A stretch of 64,000 bases of DNA from SLRI01 sp964576715 (GTDB taxonomy: Bacteria; Pseudomonadota; Alphaproteobacteria; Geminicoccales; Geminicoccaceae). Location of the stretch: NCBI GenBank assembly GCA_964576715.1, contig CAZNWE010000001.1, positions 45,300 to 109,299 of the forward strand. The letters are read 5' to 3'. A program made the position numbers and the translations under genes. Each line of letters begins with the position of its first letter. Position 1 is the first letter of the stretch. The notes under the pieces are model-generated. The model had not been told where the DNA came from, made no database searches, and saw only the letters and a program-made list of their open reading frames with translations. This document shows positions 18,369 through 26,986 of this stretch, one piece after another.

Positions 18369-21300
18369 CGAGCGGCGACTCGGGCCAGGGCCGTGCGGGC
18401 GTCGGCGATATCACGGCTGGTCACGTCGGGTGCAAAGCGCGCCAGAATGCCGACCAACGCCGCCTCGGCCGGCTCGCTCTCGCCCATTTGCCTTGCAAAA
18501 ACGAGGCTGGTGAGAGCGGCGCGCAGCTCGAGCGCCAAAGCCCCCTGGCTTTTCGCGATGCGCTGCGCCTCGTCGAGCTTGGCCGCCACCAGGGCGGCAT
18601 CCGGGCGGGCGCGGCTGAGCTCGGCCAGGGCTTCGTGGCGGGCGATCTCGGCGGCCCAGTAGGCGACGCCCTGTTCGGCGATCACCGCCCTGGCCTCGGC
18701 CAGGGCAGCGAGGGCGGCATCCGGATCGCCGAGCTGGCAGAGGGCTGCGGCGCGCATGCACTGGTAGACCGGAAAGTCCTCCGGCGTGCCGACCTCCTGC
18801 ATCACCCGAAAGCCGCGGCTGACACGCTCGAGGCCCGGCTGCGGCCGGCCGGCGTCGATATCGCGCCAGCCGAGAAAGATGTCGGCCTTGGCCCGGTATT
18901 CCTCGAGGTCGTGGTGGACGGCGAGCTCGAGCAGGTGCTCGGCATGCCGGGCGACCGCGGCCCCGTCGCGGCGGTAGTGGTGCAGCATGAGGGCGATGTC
19001 GAGGGCGTGCAGCAGGCTGCCGACGTGGTCGATGGCCCGGGCATGGGCGAGGGCCCGATCGGCATGGTCCACGGCCCGGTCGCCGGCGCCGAGGAGCCAG
19101 GTGGCGAGGCCGGTCTCGCCCAAGGCACAGACCTTGCAGTCGTGGCCGCCATAGAGGGTCTTCAGGTGGTCGAAGCCGGCCTCCTCGTAGAGCTCGAGAC
19201 CGACACTGGCGCGGCCGCGCGCGGCCTCGAGCTCGCCCATCTGGAAGGCATTGGCCCAGCCGCAATGCATCGCCTGCAGCTTGAACTCGGCACCCTGCAT
19301 GCGCTGTGAGACATCGAGCAGGCGCCGCGCCCGCTCGGCCATCGCGGCGAAGGTCTCGGAGACCCGCCACCAGCCCCAGTAGGCGGCGAGATGCCACTCG
19401 GATTCCGGCGTCGCCTCGGCGAGCTGGAGCGCCTCGTCATAGGCGGCGCGGGTCTCTGGCGCGCCGGGGCCGCGGGCCGAGAGCAGGGCACCGGCCATCA
19501 GCACCTGCGCCTGCAGCCGGGCGGTGGTCGGTCGGCTGGCGGCGGCGTCGCGGGCCAGGAGATCGCGGGCCTTGCGGAAGTGGGCGGCGGCCTCGAAGCT
19601 GGCGGAGGCGCGATTGGCGGCGAGCCCGGCCTCGAGATAGCGGGCCGCGGCCGGCTCCTTGGCGCCGCAGGCGCCGAGGTGAAAGCCGACGGTCTCGGGG
19701 CGAACGGCCGCCATGCGCTCGGGGGCCGCTTCGAGCCAGTCGAGATAGCGGCGGTGCCAGGTCCGCTTGGCCGGGCGCAGCAGGCTCTCATAGGCGGCCT
19801 TCTGGAAGAGCGCGTGGCGAAAAGCGGCGTCGCCGGCAGCCTCGACCGTGATGATCCCGGCCTCCTCGAGAGCGGTGAGCGCCTGCTCCACCTCATCGGG
19901 TGCGCGGCCGCTCACCGCCACCAGGGCGGCCCGCTCGAAGCTGCGGCCGAGCACGGCGGCGATCTGCGCGAAGATCTTGGCGTCGCCCAGAAGATCGAGC
20001 CGCGAGGTGATGAGATCGAGCAGCGAGGCCGGGGTCTCGATGCTGGCATCGAGCTCGACGCCGCGCAGCACGCCGCGCTGGCGGCGGACCAGCCCGGCCT
20101 CGATCAGCGCCTTGGTGAATTCCTCGACATAGAGCGGCAGGCCGTCGGTCGCCGCCTCGATCCGCTGCGCCAGCGATGTCTCGACCGCACAGCCGGCGAC
20201 ACCTTCGATCAACGCCCGGCAGTCGGTTCGGTCGAGACGGCGGAGCTGGATGGTGACGTCATCGGCCCGCCGCCAGTCGGTCCAGCCGCCGGGCCTGGTC
20301 AGCGCCAGCGCCAGCTGACCGGGGCCAGCGCCGTCCAGGATCTTGCGCAACAGCTCGGCTGTCGACGGATCGATCCAATGGGCATCCTCGAGCACGACGA
20401 GCACGGGCGGCTCGACCGCCTTGAAGAGTGCCATCGCGGCGGCGAACACGGCGGCCCGGCCGTCGGCGCCGGCGGCGAGCTCGCCCCGCCAAACGGCCAG
20501 CATCGTCTCGACATGCGGGTTGGTGGCACCGTCGGCCGCATCGAGCCAGCCGGCCAAAGTGCGCCGCGCCTGCTCGGCGCTCAACGTGCCGGCGGCCTGC
20601 AGGTGGCGGCTGACGGTCTGCCGCAGGCAGGCGAAGGGCGCGTTGCGCTCGCTCAGTCCACCCGCGAACTCGATGACGCGCCGGGGCTCGATCCGGGCGC
20701 GCTCGATGAACCGGGCGGCGATCGCCGACTTGCCGAGCCCGGGCTCGGCCTCGATCGTCACCCGGACCATGGCACCGTTCCGGGCGCGGTGCCAGGCCGC
20801 CTCCAGCAGGTCGAGTTCGGCCGCACGACCGACCAGCCGCTGGCGCTGATCACGCAGCACGGACGCGGCCGGCTTGCGCCCATGGACGCGATAGACCTCG
20901 ACCGGCTGCGGAATGCCCTTGAGGTCGTAGCTGCCGATCGGGTCGAGACGAAAGGCCGGATGGATCAGGGCTCGGGTCTGCTCGCTGACGACGAGGCCGT
21001 TTCTGGGCGCCAGGCTCTCCAGCCGGGCGGCCAGATTGGGGACGATGCCGGTGACGGCATGGCGGTCGCGGTGCTCGCCGGCACCCATTTCGCCGATCAA
21101 CACCTTCCCGGTATGCAGCGCCACGCGGGCGGCGAGGGCGATGCGGCGTTCCGCCTGGAGCTGCTCGCCGAGCCGGGCGACCCGGCTGGCGATGCCGAGC
21201 CCGGCATCGGTGGCGCGCAGTGCGGCGTCCTCGCTCGCCTGCGGGTAGCCGAAATAGGCCATCACGCCGTCGCCCAGATAGCTCGAGATCATGCCGCCGC

Positions 21301-21613
21301 GACCCTCGATCTCGGTCGCACAGATCTCGTGATAGGTGCGCAACAGCTCGCGCAGGTCCTCGGCGTGCAGTTCGGCCGACAGCCGGGTCGAGCCGACCAG
21401 ATCGCAGAACATGACGGTGATCTGGCGATGTTCGCCGCTATGCTCGCTGCCGACAGCGGCGCCGGCCCCGGCCGCCTGCCGCAGCTCCAGCCGCGCGCCG
21501 CAGCCCGGGCAGAACCGGGCGCCGGCGGGCAGCTCGGCCCGGCAGGCTTGGCAGGTACTGGCGCCTGCTCGATGTTGCACCGGAGCGTTCCCCTCGCGGG
21601 CGAATGCGGCCAT
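18365..21613 (-). CDS. Class III cyclase / AAA ATPase / TPR regulator, first gene of the YcaO operon
   Basis: This 1082-residue multidomain protein begins with a zinc-ribbon-like segment (CQACRAELPAGARFCPGCG). A class III nucleotide cyclase domain follows, with metal-binding VMFCDLVGSTRLSAE, SYLGDGVMAYFG and the PNLAARLE motif supplying Asn and Arg. An AAA/STAND-type ATPase follows, with Walker A EAEPGLGKSAIAARF and Walker B VLVVLEDAHWID. The C-terminal half is helical and TPR-like. The ATG at 21613 is chosen; a GTG at 21655 would add 14 residues. Its stop overlaps the ycaO start, so it probably senses or controls the modification system. Cyclase activity is likely from the residues but unproven. 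Confidence 0.82.
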   Translation of the reverse strand: MAAFAREGNAPVQHRAGASTCQACRAELPAGARFCPGCGARLELRQAAGAGAAVGSEHSGEHRQITVMFCDLVGSTRLSAELHAEDLRELLRTYHEICATEIEGRGGMISSYLGDGVMAYFGYPQASEDAALRATDAGLGIASRVARLGEQLQAERRIALAARVALHTGKVLIGEMGAGEHRDRHAVTGIVPNLAARLESLAPRNGLVVSEQTRALIHPAFRLDPIGSYDLKGIPQPVEVYRVHGRKPAASVLRDQRQRLVGRAAELDLLEAAWHRARNGAMVRVTIEAEPGLGKSAIAARFIERARIEPRRVIEFAGGLSERNAPFACLRQTVSRHLQAAGTLSAEQARRTLAGWLDAADGATNPHVETMLAVWRGELAAGADGRAAVFAAAMALFKAVEPPVLVVLEDAHWIDPSTAELLRKILDGAGPGQLALALTRPGGWTDWRRADDVTIQLRRLDRTDCRALIEGVAGCAVETSLAQRIEAATDGLPLYVEEFTKALIEAGLVRRQRGVLRGVELDASIETPASLLDLITSRLDLLGDAKIFAQIAAVLGRSFERAALVAVSGRAPDEVEQALTALEEAGIITVEAAGDAAFRHALFQKAAYESLLRPAKRTWHRRYLDWLEAAPERMAAVRPETVGFHLGACGAKEPAAARYLEAGLAANRASASFEAAAHFRKARDLLARDAAASRPTTARLQAQVLMAGALLSARGPGAPETRAAYDEALQLAEATPESEWHLAAYWGWWRVSETFAAMAERARRLLDVSQRMQGAEFKLQAMHCGWANAFQMGELEAARGRASVGLELYEEAGFDHLKTLYGGHDCKVCALGETGLATWLLGAGDRAVDHADRALAHARAIDHVGSLLHALDIALMLHHYRRDGAAVARHAEHLLELAVHHDLEEYRAKADIFLGWRDIDAGRPQPGLERVSRGFRVMQEVGTPEDFPVYQCMRAAALCQLGDPDAALAALAEARAVIAEQGVAYWAAEIARHEALAELSRARPDAALVAAKLDEAQRIAKSQGALALELRAALTSLVFARQMGESEPAEAALVGILARFAPDVTSRDIADARTALARVAAR

Positions 21614-21684
21614 CGTCCGCGTTTGTTTGCATACAATCACGATCACCAGCGGCACGCAACGCCACGGGCGATTTGCTACACAAC

Positions 21685-21720
21685 CCTGTGAACACGGTCG
21701 AGCCTGTGAACACGGTCGAG
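21685..21720. repeat. Perfect 18-bp tandem repeat upstream of the YcaO operon
   Basis: CCTGTGAACACGGTCGAG occurs twice, head to tail without a spacer. It lies 72-107 bp before the ATG of the cyclase gene, in the 139-bp gap after the peptide-binding-protein gene. Position and exactness suggest a tandem activator or repressor site for the operon. Confidence 0.55.
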
Positions 21721-21752
21721 CGCCATTGCGGCGATGACGCCGGCGCCGGTGC

Positions 21753-23327
21753 TCAGTGCTTCACGACGTGCCGCCAGGCGAATTGGTTGTCGGCGCGCTG
21801 GGCGACATCGAGCGCGTCGACGATGCCCCAGGCCAGGGCCTGCTGATGCAACGGGATGTAGCCGACATCGTCGTGCAGCAGCTGCCAGGCCTCGGTGATC
21901 AGGGCGTTTCGGGTGGCGAGGTCGGTCTCCGTCAAGATCCGTGCGCTCAGCGCATCGATCTCGGCATTGCTGTAGCCGCCGAGATTGAAGGCGCCGGCAC
22001 CATCCTCGGTGCGGCTGTGGACCAGGTTGTAGAGCGCGTGCCAGCTGTCGAGGCTGCCCGGGGTCCAGCCGAGCAGGTAGAAGCTCGTGTCATAGCCGCC
22101 CTGGGCCAACACCTTGGCAAAATAGACCGACCGCGGCTGCGCCAGAAGGTCGACCTCGATTCCGATCCGCGCCAACATCCCGACGATCGCCTGGCAGATC
22201 GACTCGTCGTTCACGTAGCGGTCGTTGGGGCAGTCGAGCGTGACCGAGAAGCCGTCGGCGTAGCCGGCCTCGGCGAGCAGCGCCTTGGCGGCGTCCGGGT
22301 CGTAGGCGTGCCGCTCGAGCGCTGCCGGGAAGCCCTGCACGCCGGGGGCGACCATGCTGGCCGCCGCGGTCGCCTGGCCGCGCATGATCTGCTCGACGAT
22401 CGCGTCGATGTCGATCGCCTGATAGATCGCCAGCCGCACGCGGCGGTCCTGGAAGGGGTTGGCGCCTTTCACCGAGCCATGCAGCAGGGCGTCGCGGGCC
22501 TGGTCGAGGCCGAGGAAAATGGTGCGAAGTTCGGGACCGGTCAGCGCGGTGACGCCGGGCGTGCTCTCGACCCGTGGCGTGTCCTGGATCGGCAACGGGT
22601 AGACCATGTCCATCTCGCCCGAGAGCAGCGCCGCGAGGCGCGTGCTGTCGCTGCCGATCGGCTGGAAGATCACCTCGGTCAGATTGTGCTCGGCGGTATC
22701 CCACCAGTTCGGGTTGGGCACTGCCACGGTGCGCACGTCGGCCTGCCGGCTCTCGATCATGAAGGGCCCGGTGCCGTTGGTGTTCATGTGGGCGAAGGCG
22801 CCGGTCTGGTCGGCGAGGTTGGTGGGCGCGGTGGCATCGTTCGCCTCGGCCCAGTCGCGATCCATGATGTACCAGGTGTCCCATTCGCTGTGGAGGATCG
22901 GGTTGGGCACCTCCGTCACGAAGTCGACGGTGTGGTCATCCACCGCGATCACCTCGACGACACCGGCGAGCCGGCTCTTGAGGTCGGAGCCCGCGGCGCG
23001 AGCACGTTCCGCCGAGAACAGCACGTCGTCGGCGGTGAAGGGGCTGCCGTCGTGAAAGGTGACGCCCTCGCGCAAGCGAAAGCGCCAGCGGGTTGGCTCG
23101 AGCATCTCCCAGTCGGTCGCCAGTGCCGGCTCGATCGCGAGGTCAGGACCCCGTCTGATCAATCCCTCGTAGACGTTGCCCTGGAAGCCCAGGGTGAAGG
23201 TCTCGTTCAAGCCGTGCGGGTCGAGCGTGTTGACGTCGCCCTGGAAAGCGAAGCGCAGCGTCTCGGCCGCAGCCGGGTCGTTGGCAACGAGAACGAATGC
23301 CGTCGCCGCGAGCAACGGGTGACGCAT
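21753..23327 (-). CDS. Peptide/nickel-type ABC transporter substrate-binding protein (family 5)
   Basis: This periplasmic solute-binding protein of 524 residues belongs to the DppA/OppA family. A signal peptide (MRHPLLAATAFVLVANDPAAA) precedes TLRFAFQGDVNTLDPHGLNE. Family hallmarks follow: VYEGLIRRG, WRFRLREGVTFHDGSPFTADDV and the lobe-II region RRVRLAIYQAIDIDAI. No permease or ATPase gene is adjacent. The dppCDF genes at 3404-6422 lack a binding protein, so the two could cooperate, but that is only inference. The ATG at 23327 gives the clean signal peptide. Confidence 0.88.
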   Translation of the reverse strand: MRHPLLAATAFVLVANDPAAAETLRFAFQGDVNTLDPHGLNETFTLGFQGNVYEGLIRRGPDLAIEPALATDWEMLEPTRWRFRLREGVTFHDGSPFTADDVLFSAERARAAGSDLKSRLAGVVEVIAVDDHTVDFVTEVPNPILHSEWDTWYIMDRDWAEANDATAPTNLADQTGAFAHMNTNGTGPFMIESRQADVRTVAVPNPNWWDTAEHNLTEVIFQPIGSDSTRLAALLSGEMDMVYPLPIQDTPRVESTPGVTALTGPELRTIFLGLDQARDALLHGSVKGANPFQDRRVRLAIYQAIDIDAIVEQIMRGQATAAASMVAPGVQGFPAALERHAYDPDAAKALLAEAGYADGFSVTLDCPNDRYVNDESICQAIVGMLARIGIEVDLLAQPRSVYFAKVLAQGGYDTSFYLLGWTPGSLDSWHALYNLVHSRTEDGAGAFNLGGYSNAEIDALSARILTETDLATRNALITEAWQLLHDDVGYIPLHQQALAWGIVDALDVAQRADNQFAWRHVVKH

Positions 23328-23486
23328 GACCGACCTCCCCATCCGATCCGCCTGTCGGCAAGCCCCCATTATGAGCGGTCTCCCTGCCAAACGCCATGCT
23401 CGTGCGGCCTGCCGAGCCGGCAGCGCCGCTCGAACGCCCTTCAGCCCTGGCGTCGGGCGCCGCCAACGCCTCGCCGGTGCGGCCGG

Positions 23487-24362
23487 CTAGAGGGCAAAGC
23501 GAGGCAGGGCGAAGTCGGCGTGGACCCCGTGCTCGGCGGCGAGCGCGTCGAGCGCCCGGCGTTCGGCGGCGCGGCTCGCCCCTGCTGGAAAGGCGTCGGC
23601 GTGGATGCCGCGCATGACGAAGGCCGCCGCCATGCCGGCCTGCTTGGCACCCTTGATGTCGTGCTCGATGCTGTCGCCGATCGCGCAGATCTCGCCGGCG
23701 GCGAGGTCGGGCAGGACGTCGCGGCAGGTGCGGTAGATCGGGGCATGCGGCTTGCCGACATAGACCACTTGGCCGCCGATCCGGCGGTAGCGCTCGGCGA
23801 GGCTGCCGGGCGCCTGGGTGAGGCCGCCTGCCGTGGGAGCCACCCGGTCCGGGTTCGAGCAGATCAGCGGCAGGCCACGGGCCGCCGCCACTTCGATCAC
23901 CCGGTCGAACGCGTCCATCGAATGGGTCAGCGCATCGAGCCAGGTGAGGTAGAGAAAATCGGCCTGAGCCGGATCCTCGACCAGCTCCAGATCGAGCCCC
24001 TCGACCGGCCCGAAATCGTCGGCCCGGGTGAACAACAGGCAGCGCCGCCCCAGACTTCGAAACGGCTCGACACCGCGTTCGCGGAGGGCCTGCCAGGTCG
24101 CCTCGCCCGAGGTGACGATGCCGGCCAGCGCCCCCGTATTGAAGCCGAGTTCGCGCAGCCTTGCCTCGTTGAACGAACGCCGCCGGCCGGAATTGGTCAG
24201 CAGTACCACCTGCTTGTTCCGGCGGGCCAGTTCGGCCAGGACCTCGAGCGCGCCCGGATAGACCTGCTCGCCGTCGTGCAGCACGCCCCACTGGTCGATC
24301 AGAAATCCCTCGTAGGCATCGATGAAGGCGCCGACCCCGTCGACGAAGGCGGTTGCGTGCAA
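23487..24362 (-). CDS. HAD superfamily class IIA hydrolase
   Basis: The protein belongs to the phosphatase group with the DQWGV variant of the HAD nucleophile motif. LIDQWGVLHDGEQVYPGA carries the nucleophile aspartate. VVLLTNSGRRRS is motif II, VYVGKPHAPIY holds the lysine and AIGDSIEHDIKGAKQAGM is motif IV. The class IIA cap lies between. The most probable start is TTG at 24362 (LHATAFVDG). A GTG at 24458 would add 32 residues but overlap the divergent SDR gene. The substrate is unknown; related proteins act on sugar or nucleotide phosphates. Confidence 0.82.
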   Translation of the reverse strand: MHATAFVDGVGAFIDAYEGFLIDQWGVLHDGEQVYPGALEVLAELARRNKQVVLLTNSGRRRSFNEARLRELGFNTGALAGIVTSGEATWQALRERGVEPFRSLGRRCLLFTRADDFGPVEGLDLELVEDPAQADFLYLTWLDALTHSMDAFDRVIEVAAARGLPLICSNPDRVAPTAGGLTQAPGSLAERYRRIGGQVVYVGKPHAPIYRTCRDVLPDLAAGEICAIGDSIEHDIKGAKQAGMAAAFVMRGIHADAFPAGASRAAERRALDALAAEHGVHADFALPRFAL

Positions 24363-24408
24363 GGCGCCGATCCTGTGTGGTTGGTGGGTGCCAAGTGGGA
24401 GAGCGTTC

Positions 24409-25158
24409 GTGGGAACACCTATCGATCCGGGGCTGTTAGGCAAGCGCGTTTTGATCACCGGGGCCAGTCGCGGGATCGGTGCGGCAGCGGCGCGACTGTT
24501 CGCCGAGATGGGCGCGCGGCTGGCCCTGCACTACCGGCGACAGCCCGCCGAGGCGGGCGAGATCTCGGGGGCGGTGCTGTTGCAGGCGGACTTCGCCGAG
24601 CGGGGGGCGGCGGCCGCTGTGGTCGGGCAGGCCGTCTCGCAGCTCGGCGGGCTCGATGTCCTGGTCAACAATGCCGGCCACATGCTCGGTCGGGTGACCC
24701 TCGAAGACATGGACGATGCCGCGATCGACCGGGTGTTCGATCTCAACGCCCGCTCGGTGGTCGAGGCCTGCCGGGCCGCCTTGCCGGCGCTCGCGGCCAG
24801 CCGCGGCAGCATCATCAACGTCACGTCGATCTCCGCCCGGACCGGCGGCAGTGCCGGCTCGGCGCTCTACTCGGCGTCCAAGGCCTTCGTCTCGACGTTC
24901 ACGCGGGCGCTCGCCACCGAACTCGCCCCCATGGGCATTCGGGTGAACGCGGTCTCGCCCGGTACCATCATGACCGAGTTCCACGCGATCTACTCGACGC
25001 CCGAGAAGCTCGCGGCCAGCCGCACGCGGATCCCGCTGCAACGCCTGGGCGCCGGTGAGGACTGCGCCGGGGCCTTTCTCTACCTCGCTTCGGAGCGGCT
25101 CGGCGGCTACGTCACGGGGCAGATCCTCGAGGTCAACGGCGGCCAGCTCATGCCCTGA
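24409..25158 (+). CDS. Short-chain dehydrogenase/reductase
   Basis: This classical SDR of 249 residues is NAD(P)-dependent. It has the cofactor loop TGASRGIGAAAARLF and NNAGHMLG. The catalytic Ser (INVTSISARTG) and the YSASK pair (ALYSASKAFVSTFTRALATEL) are present, with the PG motif in VNAVSPGTIMTEF and the C-terminal YVTGQILEVNGGQLMP. The start is GTG at 24409 after GGGAGAG. The substrate cannot be told from sequence; it resembles the FabG-like 3-oxoacyl reductase group. It is divergent from the HAD gene across 46 bp. Confidence 0.85.
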   Translation: MGTPIDPGLLGKRVLITGASRGIGAAAARLFAEMGARLALHYRRQPAEAGEISGAVLLQADFAERGAAAAVVGQAVSQLGGLDVLVNNAGHMLGRVTLEDMDDAAIDRVFDLNARSVVEACRAALPALAASRGSIINVTSISARTGGSAGSALYSASKAFVSTFTRALATELAPMGIRVNAVSPGTIMTEFHAIYSTPEKLAASRTRIPLQRLGAGEDCAGAFLYLASERLGGYVTGQILEVNGGQLMP

Positions 25159-25180
25159 GCGCCGCGCGGCGCCGGCCCCA

Positions 25181-25630
25181 TCAGCCCGGCAGCAGGCGCT
25201 CGATGAGCAGGCCCGCACAGGCGGCGAGGCCAGTGAGTAAGCAGAGAAAAACACCCATCGAGGCGAAGTTGCCGGTCCTGACCATGGGCTGGTCGCGCCG
25301 CCGGCCGAGCCGCCGCTGCTCGCGCCGCTCGCGCCCGCCGATCAGGACCAGGTAGTGCCTGGCCCGCGGCAGCGGCAGGCTCAGGCGAATATCGATCGGG
25401 TGCTCGCCCCACGCCATCTCCTCCGCGGCCTGGCGCAGGGCCAACAATTGCTCATGGTCCAACGAGCGTCGCACCCGACGCGGCAGGCGGACCATCAACG
25501 CCTTGAACAGCCCGTGCCCGTCGATCGGCGGCGACCACCCGGCCGTTGCCGCAGCCGCTGCCATCGGCTCGGTTGCCGGTGCGTCGTCGCGGCGTGGGTC
25601 GAGGGTAGCGGCTGACGTCGGGATGGGCAT
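25181..25630 (-). CDS. Hypothetical protein with one C-terminal TM segment
   Basis: I do not recognise this 149-residue protein. An alanine/proline-rich N-terminus leads to a basic, helical middle (LPRRVRRSLDHEQLLALRQAAEEMAW) and RHYLVLIGGRERREQRRLGRRR. A C-terminal membrane helix, ASMGVFLCLLTGLAACAGLL, ends in ERLLPG. This is the topology of a tail-anchored inner-membrane protein. It converges on the SDR gene with a 22-bp gap. A near-CtrA sequence lies 86 bp upstream of its start. Confidence 0.55.
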   Translation of the reverse strand: MPIPTSAATLDPRRDDAPATEPMAAAAATAGWSPPIDGHGLFKALMVRLPRRVRRSLDHEQLLALRQAAEEMAWGEHPIDIRLSLPLPRARHYLVLIGGRERREQRRLGRRRDQPMVRTGNFASMGVFLCLLTGLAACAGLLIERLLPG

Positions 25631-25943
25631 GGTCGGGCGATCTCCGCGGCGGGACAGGACGGCGCATCGGTCGGCGGACGGCCATCGTGCGAAGGGCAGC
25701 CTAACCGCCTAGCTCTTAACGATTCGTTAGCGCCGGGCGACAGCTGGCTGGCCGGCGGCGGTGCGAGCGCGCTGTGGCCCGGTTGTGACAGCGCCATGGC
25801 GGACGGCCTGCCGCGACGCCAAGGTCGCTTGAGCCGGCCCGCAGCTGCCGTTACATGTTCGAGGCAGGTGGGACCGCGCCGGCCAGCGATGGCTTCGGCC
25901 GAGGCGATGGTCCGCGCCGCAAGCTTTGGATCGCACCACTTCC
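25631..25943. other. Intergenic region between divergent genes
   Basis: This 313-bp region has no gene I can support. It separates the one-TM protein gene from the sulfotransferase cluster and should hold both promoters. Its one clear element is the palindrome at 25717-25729. An upstream TTG at 25926 could add six residues to the sulfotransferase. Confidence 0.6.
25716..25730. promoter_or_regulatory. Near-CtrA box with internal 13-bp palindrome
   Basis: TTAACGATTCGTTAG reads TTAA-N7-TTAG, one base from the alphaproteobacterial CtrA consensus TTAA-N7-TTAA. It also contains the palindrome TAACGA-T-TCGTTA. It lies in an otherwise GC-rich divergent promoter region. CtrA binding is inference. Confidence 0.4.
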
Positions 25944-26897
25944 ATGTCGACCGTTCTCGCCGTGCTCCGCCCAGCACTGTCCAGCGTCAACAAGAAGCTG
26001 ACCCGCGCCGCATTGCTCTATCCGACGATGCCGTTTCTCGATAGCGAGCGGCAGATCGGGCTCGAGCGGTGGATCCGCGGCCGCGAGCAGTGCCAGAAGT
26101 TGGCGGCCTCCGACGCGGTGATCGTGTCTTTCGGCAAGAGCGGCCGCACCTGGTTGCGCGTGCTGGTCTCGCGCTTCTATCAGCTCGAGCACGACCTGCC
26201 CGAGTGGTTGATCGGCTTCGACAATTTTCACTATCTGAACCGCACGATCCCCAAGATTTTTTTCACCCACGACAATTACGTCAAGGACTACAGCGGCAAC
26301 CACGACAGCAAGGCCGACTACTACGCCAAGAAGGTCGTGCTGCTGGTCCGCCATCCTGCCGATGTCGCGGTATCGCAATACCACCAATGGCGGTATCGCA
26401 TGCGCGACCGCAAGAAGACGATCAACGACTATCCGGCGGCGGATGTCTCGATCTTCGACTTCGTCGTCAACCAGCCGGCCGGGCTCGCCAAGACCATCGC
26501 TTTCATGAACGACTGGGCGCGCGAGCGGGAGCGGCTGAACGCGTTCATGATCCTTCGCTATGAGGACCTGAAGGCCGACACGGCGGGTCAACTCGACGCC
26601 GTGACCCGGTTCATCGGCACCCCCGGTGACCGAGCCTCGATCGACGGTGCGGTGGCCTACGCATCGTTCGAGAACATGCGCCGGCTGGAAACCCAGAACA
26701 CCTCCTGGCTCACCGGTGGCCGGATGAAGGCCAAGGACCCGAGCCAGCCCGAGAGCTTCAAGACCCGCCGTGGCAAGGTCGGCGGGTTTCGCGACTACTT
26801 TTCCACGGCCGAGGTCGAGACGATTCTCGATCAGGTCGACCGCCGGCTCGATCCCGTCTTCGGCTATGGCCGTTCCGCCCTCGCCGCTATCGCTTGA
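25944..26897 (+). CDS. PAPS-dependent sulfotransferase 1
   Basis: Sulfotransferases move sulfate from PAPS to an acceptor, here probably a glycan or lipid. The 317-residue protein has the 5'-phosphosulfate loop IVSFGKSGRTWLRVLVSRF (about residues 55-73). The 3'-phosphate motif is VLLVRHPADVAVSQYHQW, and the C-terminal RRGKVGGFRDYFS closes the cofactor site. There is no signal peptide or TM helix. The ATG at 25944 is preferred to TTG at 25926. It opens a five-gene plus-strand cluster for surface carbohydrate or lipid modification. Confidence 0.82.
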   Translation: MSTVLAVLRPALSSVNKKLTRAALLYPTMPFLDSERQIGLERWIRGREQCQKLAASDAVIVSFGKSGRTWLRVLVSRFYQLEHDLPEWLIGFDNFHYLNRTIPKIFFTHDNYVKDYSGNHDSKADYYAKKVVLLVRHPADVAVSQYHQWRYRMRDRKKTINDYPAADVSIFDFVVNQPAGLAKTIAFMNDWARERERLNAFMILRYEDLKADTAGQLDAVTRFIGTPGDRASIDGAVAYASFENMRRLETQNTSWLTGGRMKAKDPSQPESFKTRRGKVGGFRDYFSTAEVETILDQVDRRLDPVFGYGRSALAAIA

Positions 26898-26986
26898 CCA
26901 CCTGCCGCGGCAGCCCGTGCCGCCCGCCTGCGGCCGTTGTCGTGCCGCCAACCAAGTTCGACCCTGCCCTTCTTGGGAGATCCTCG

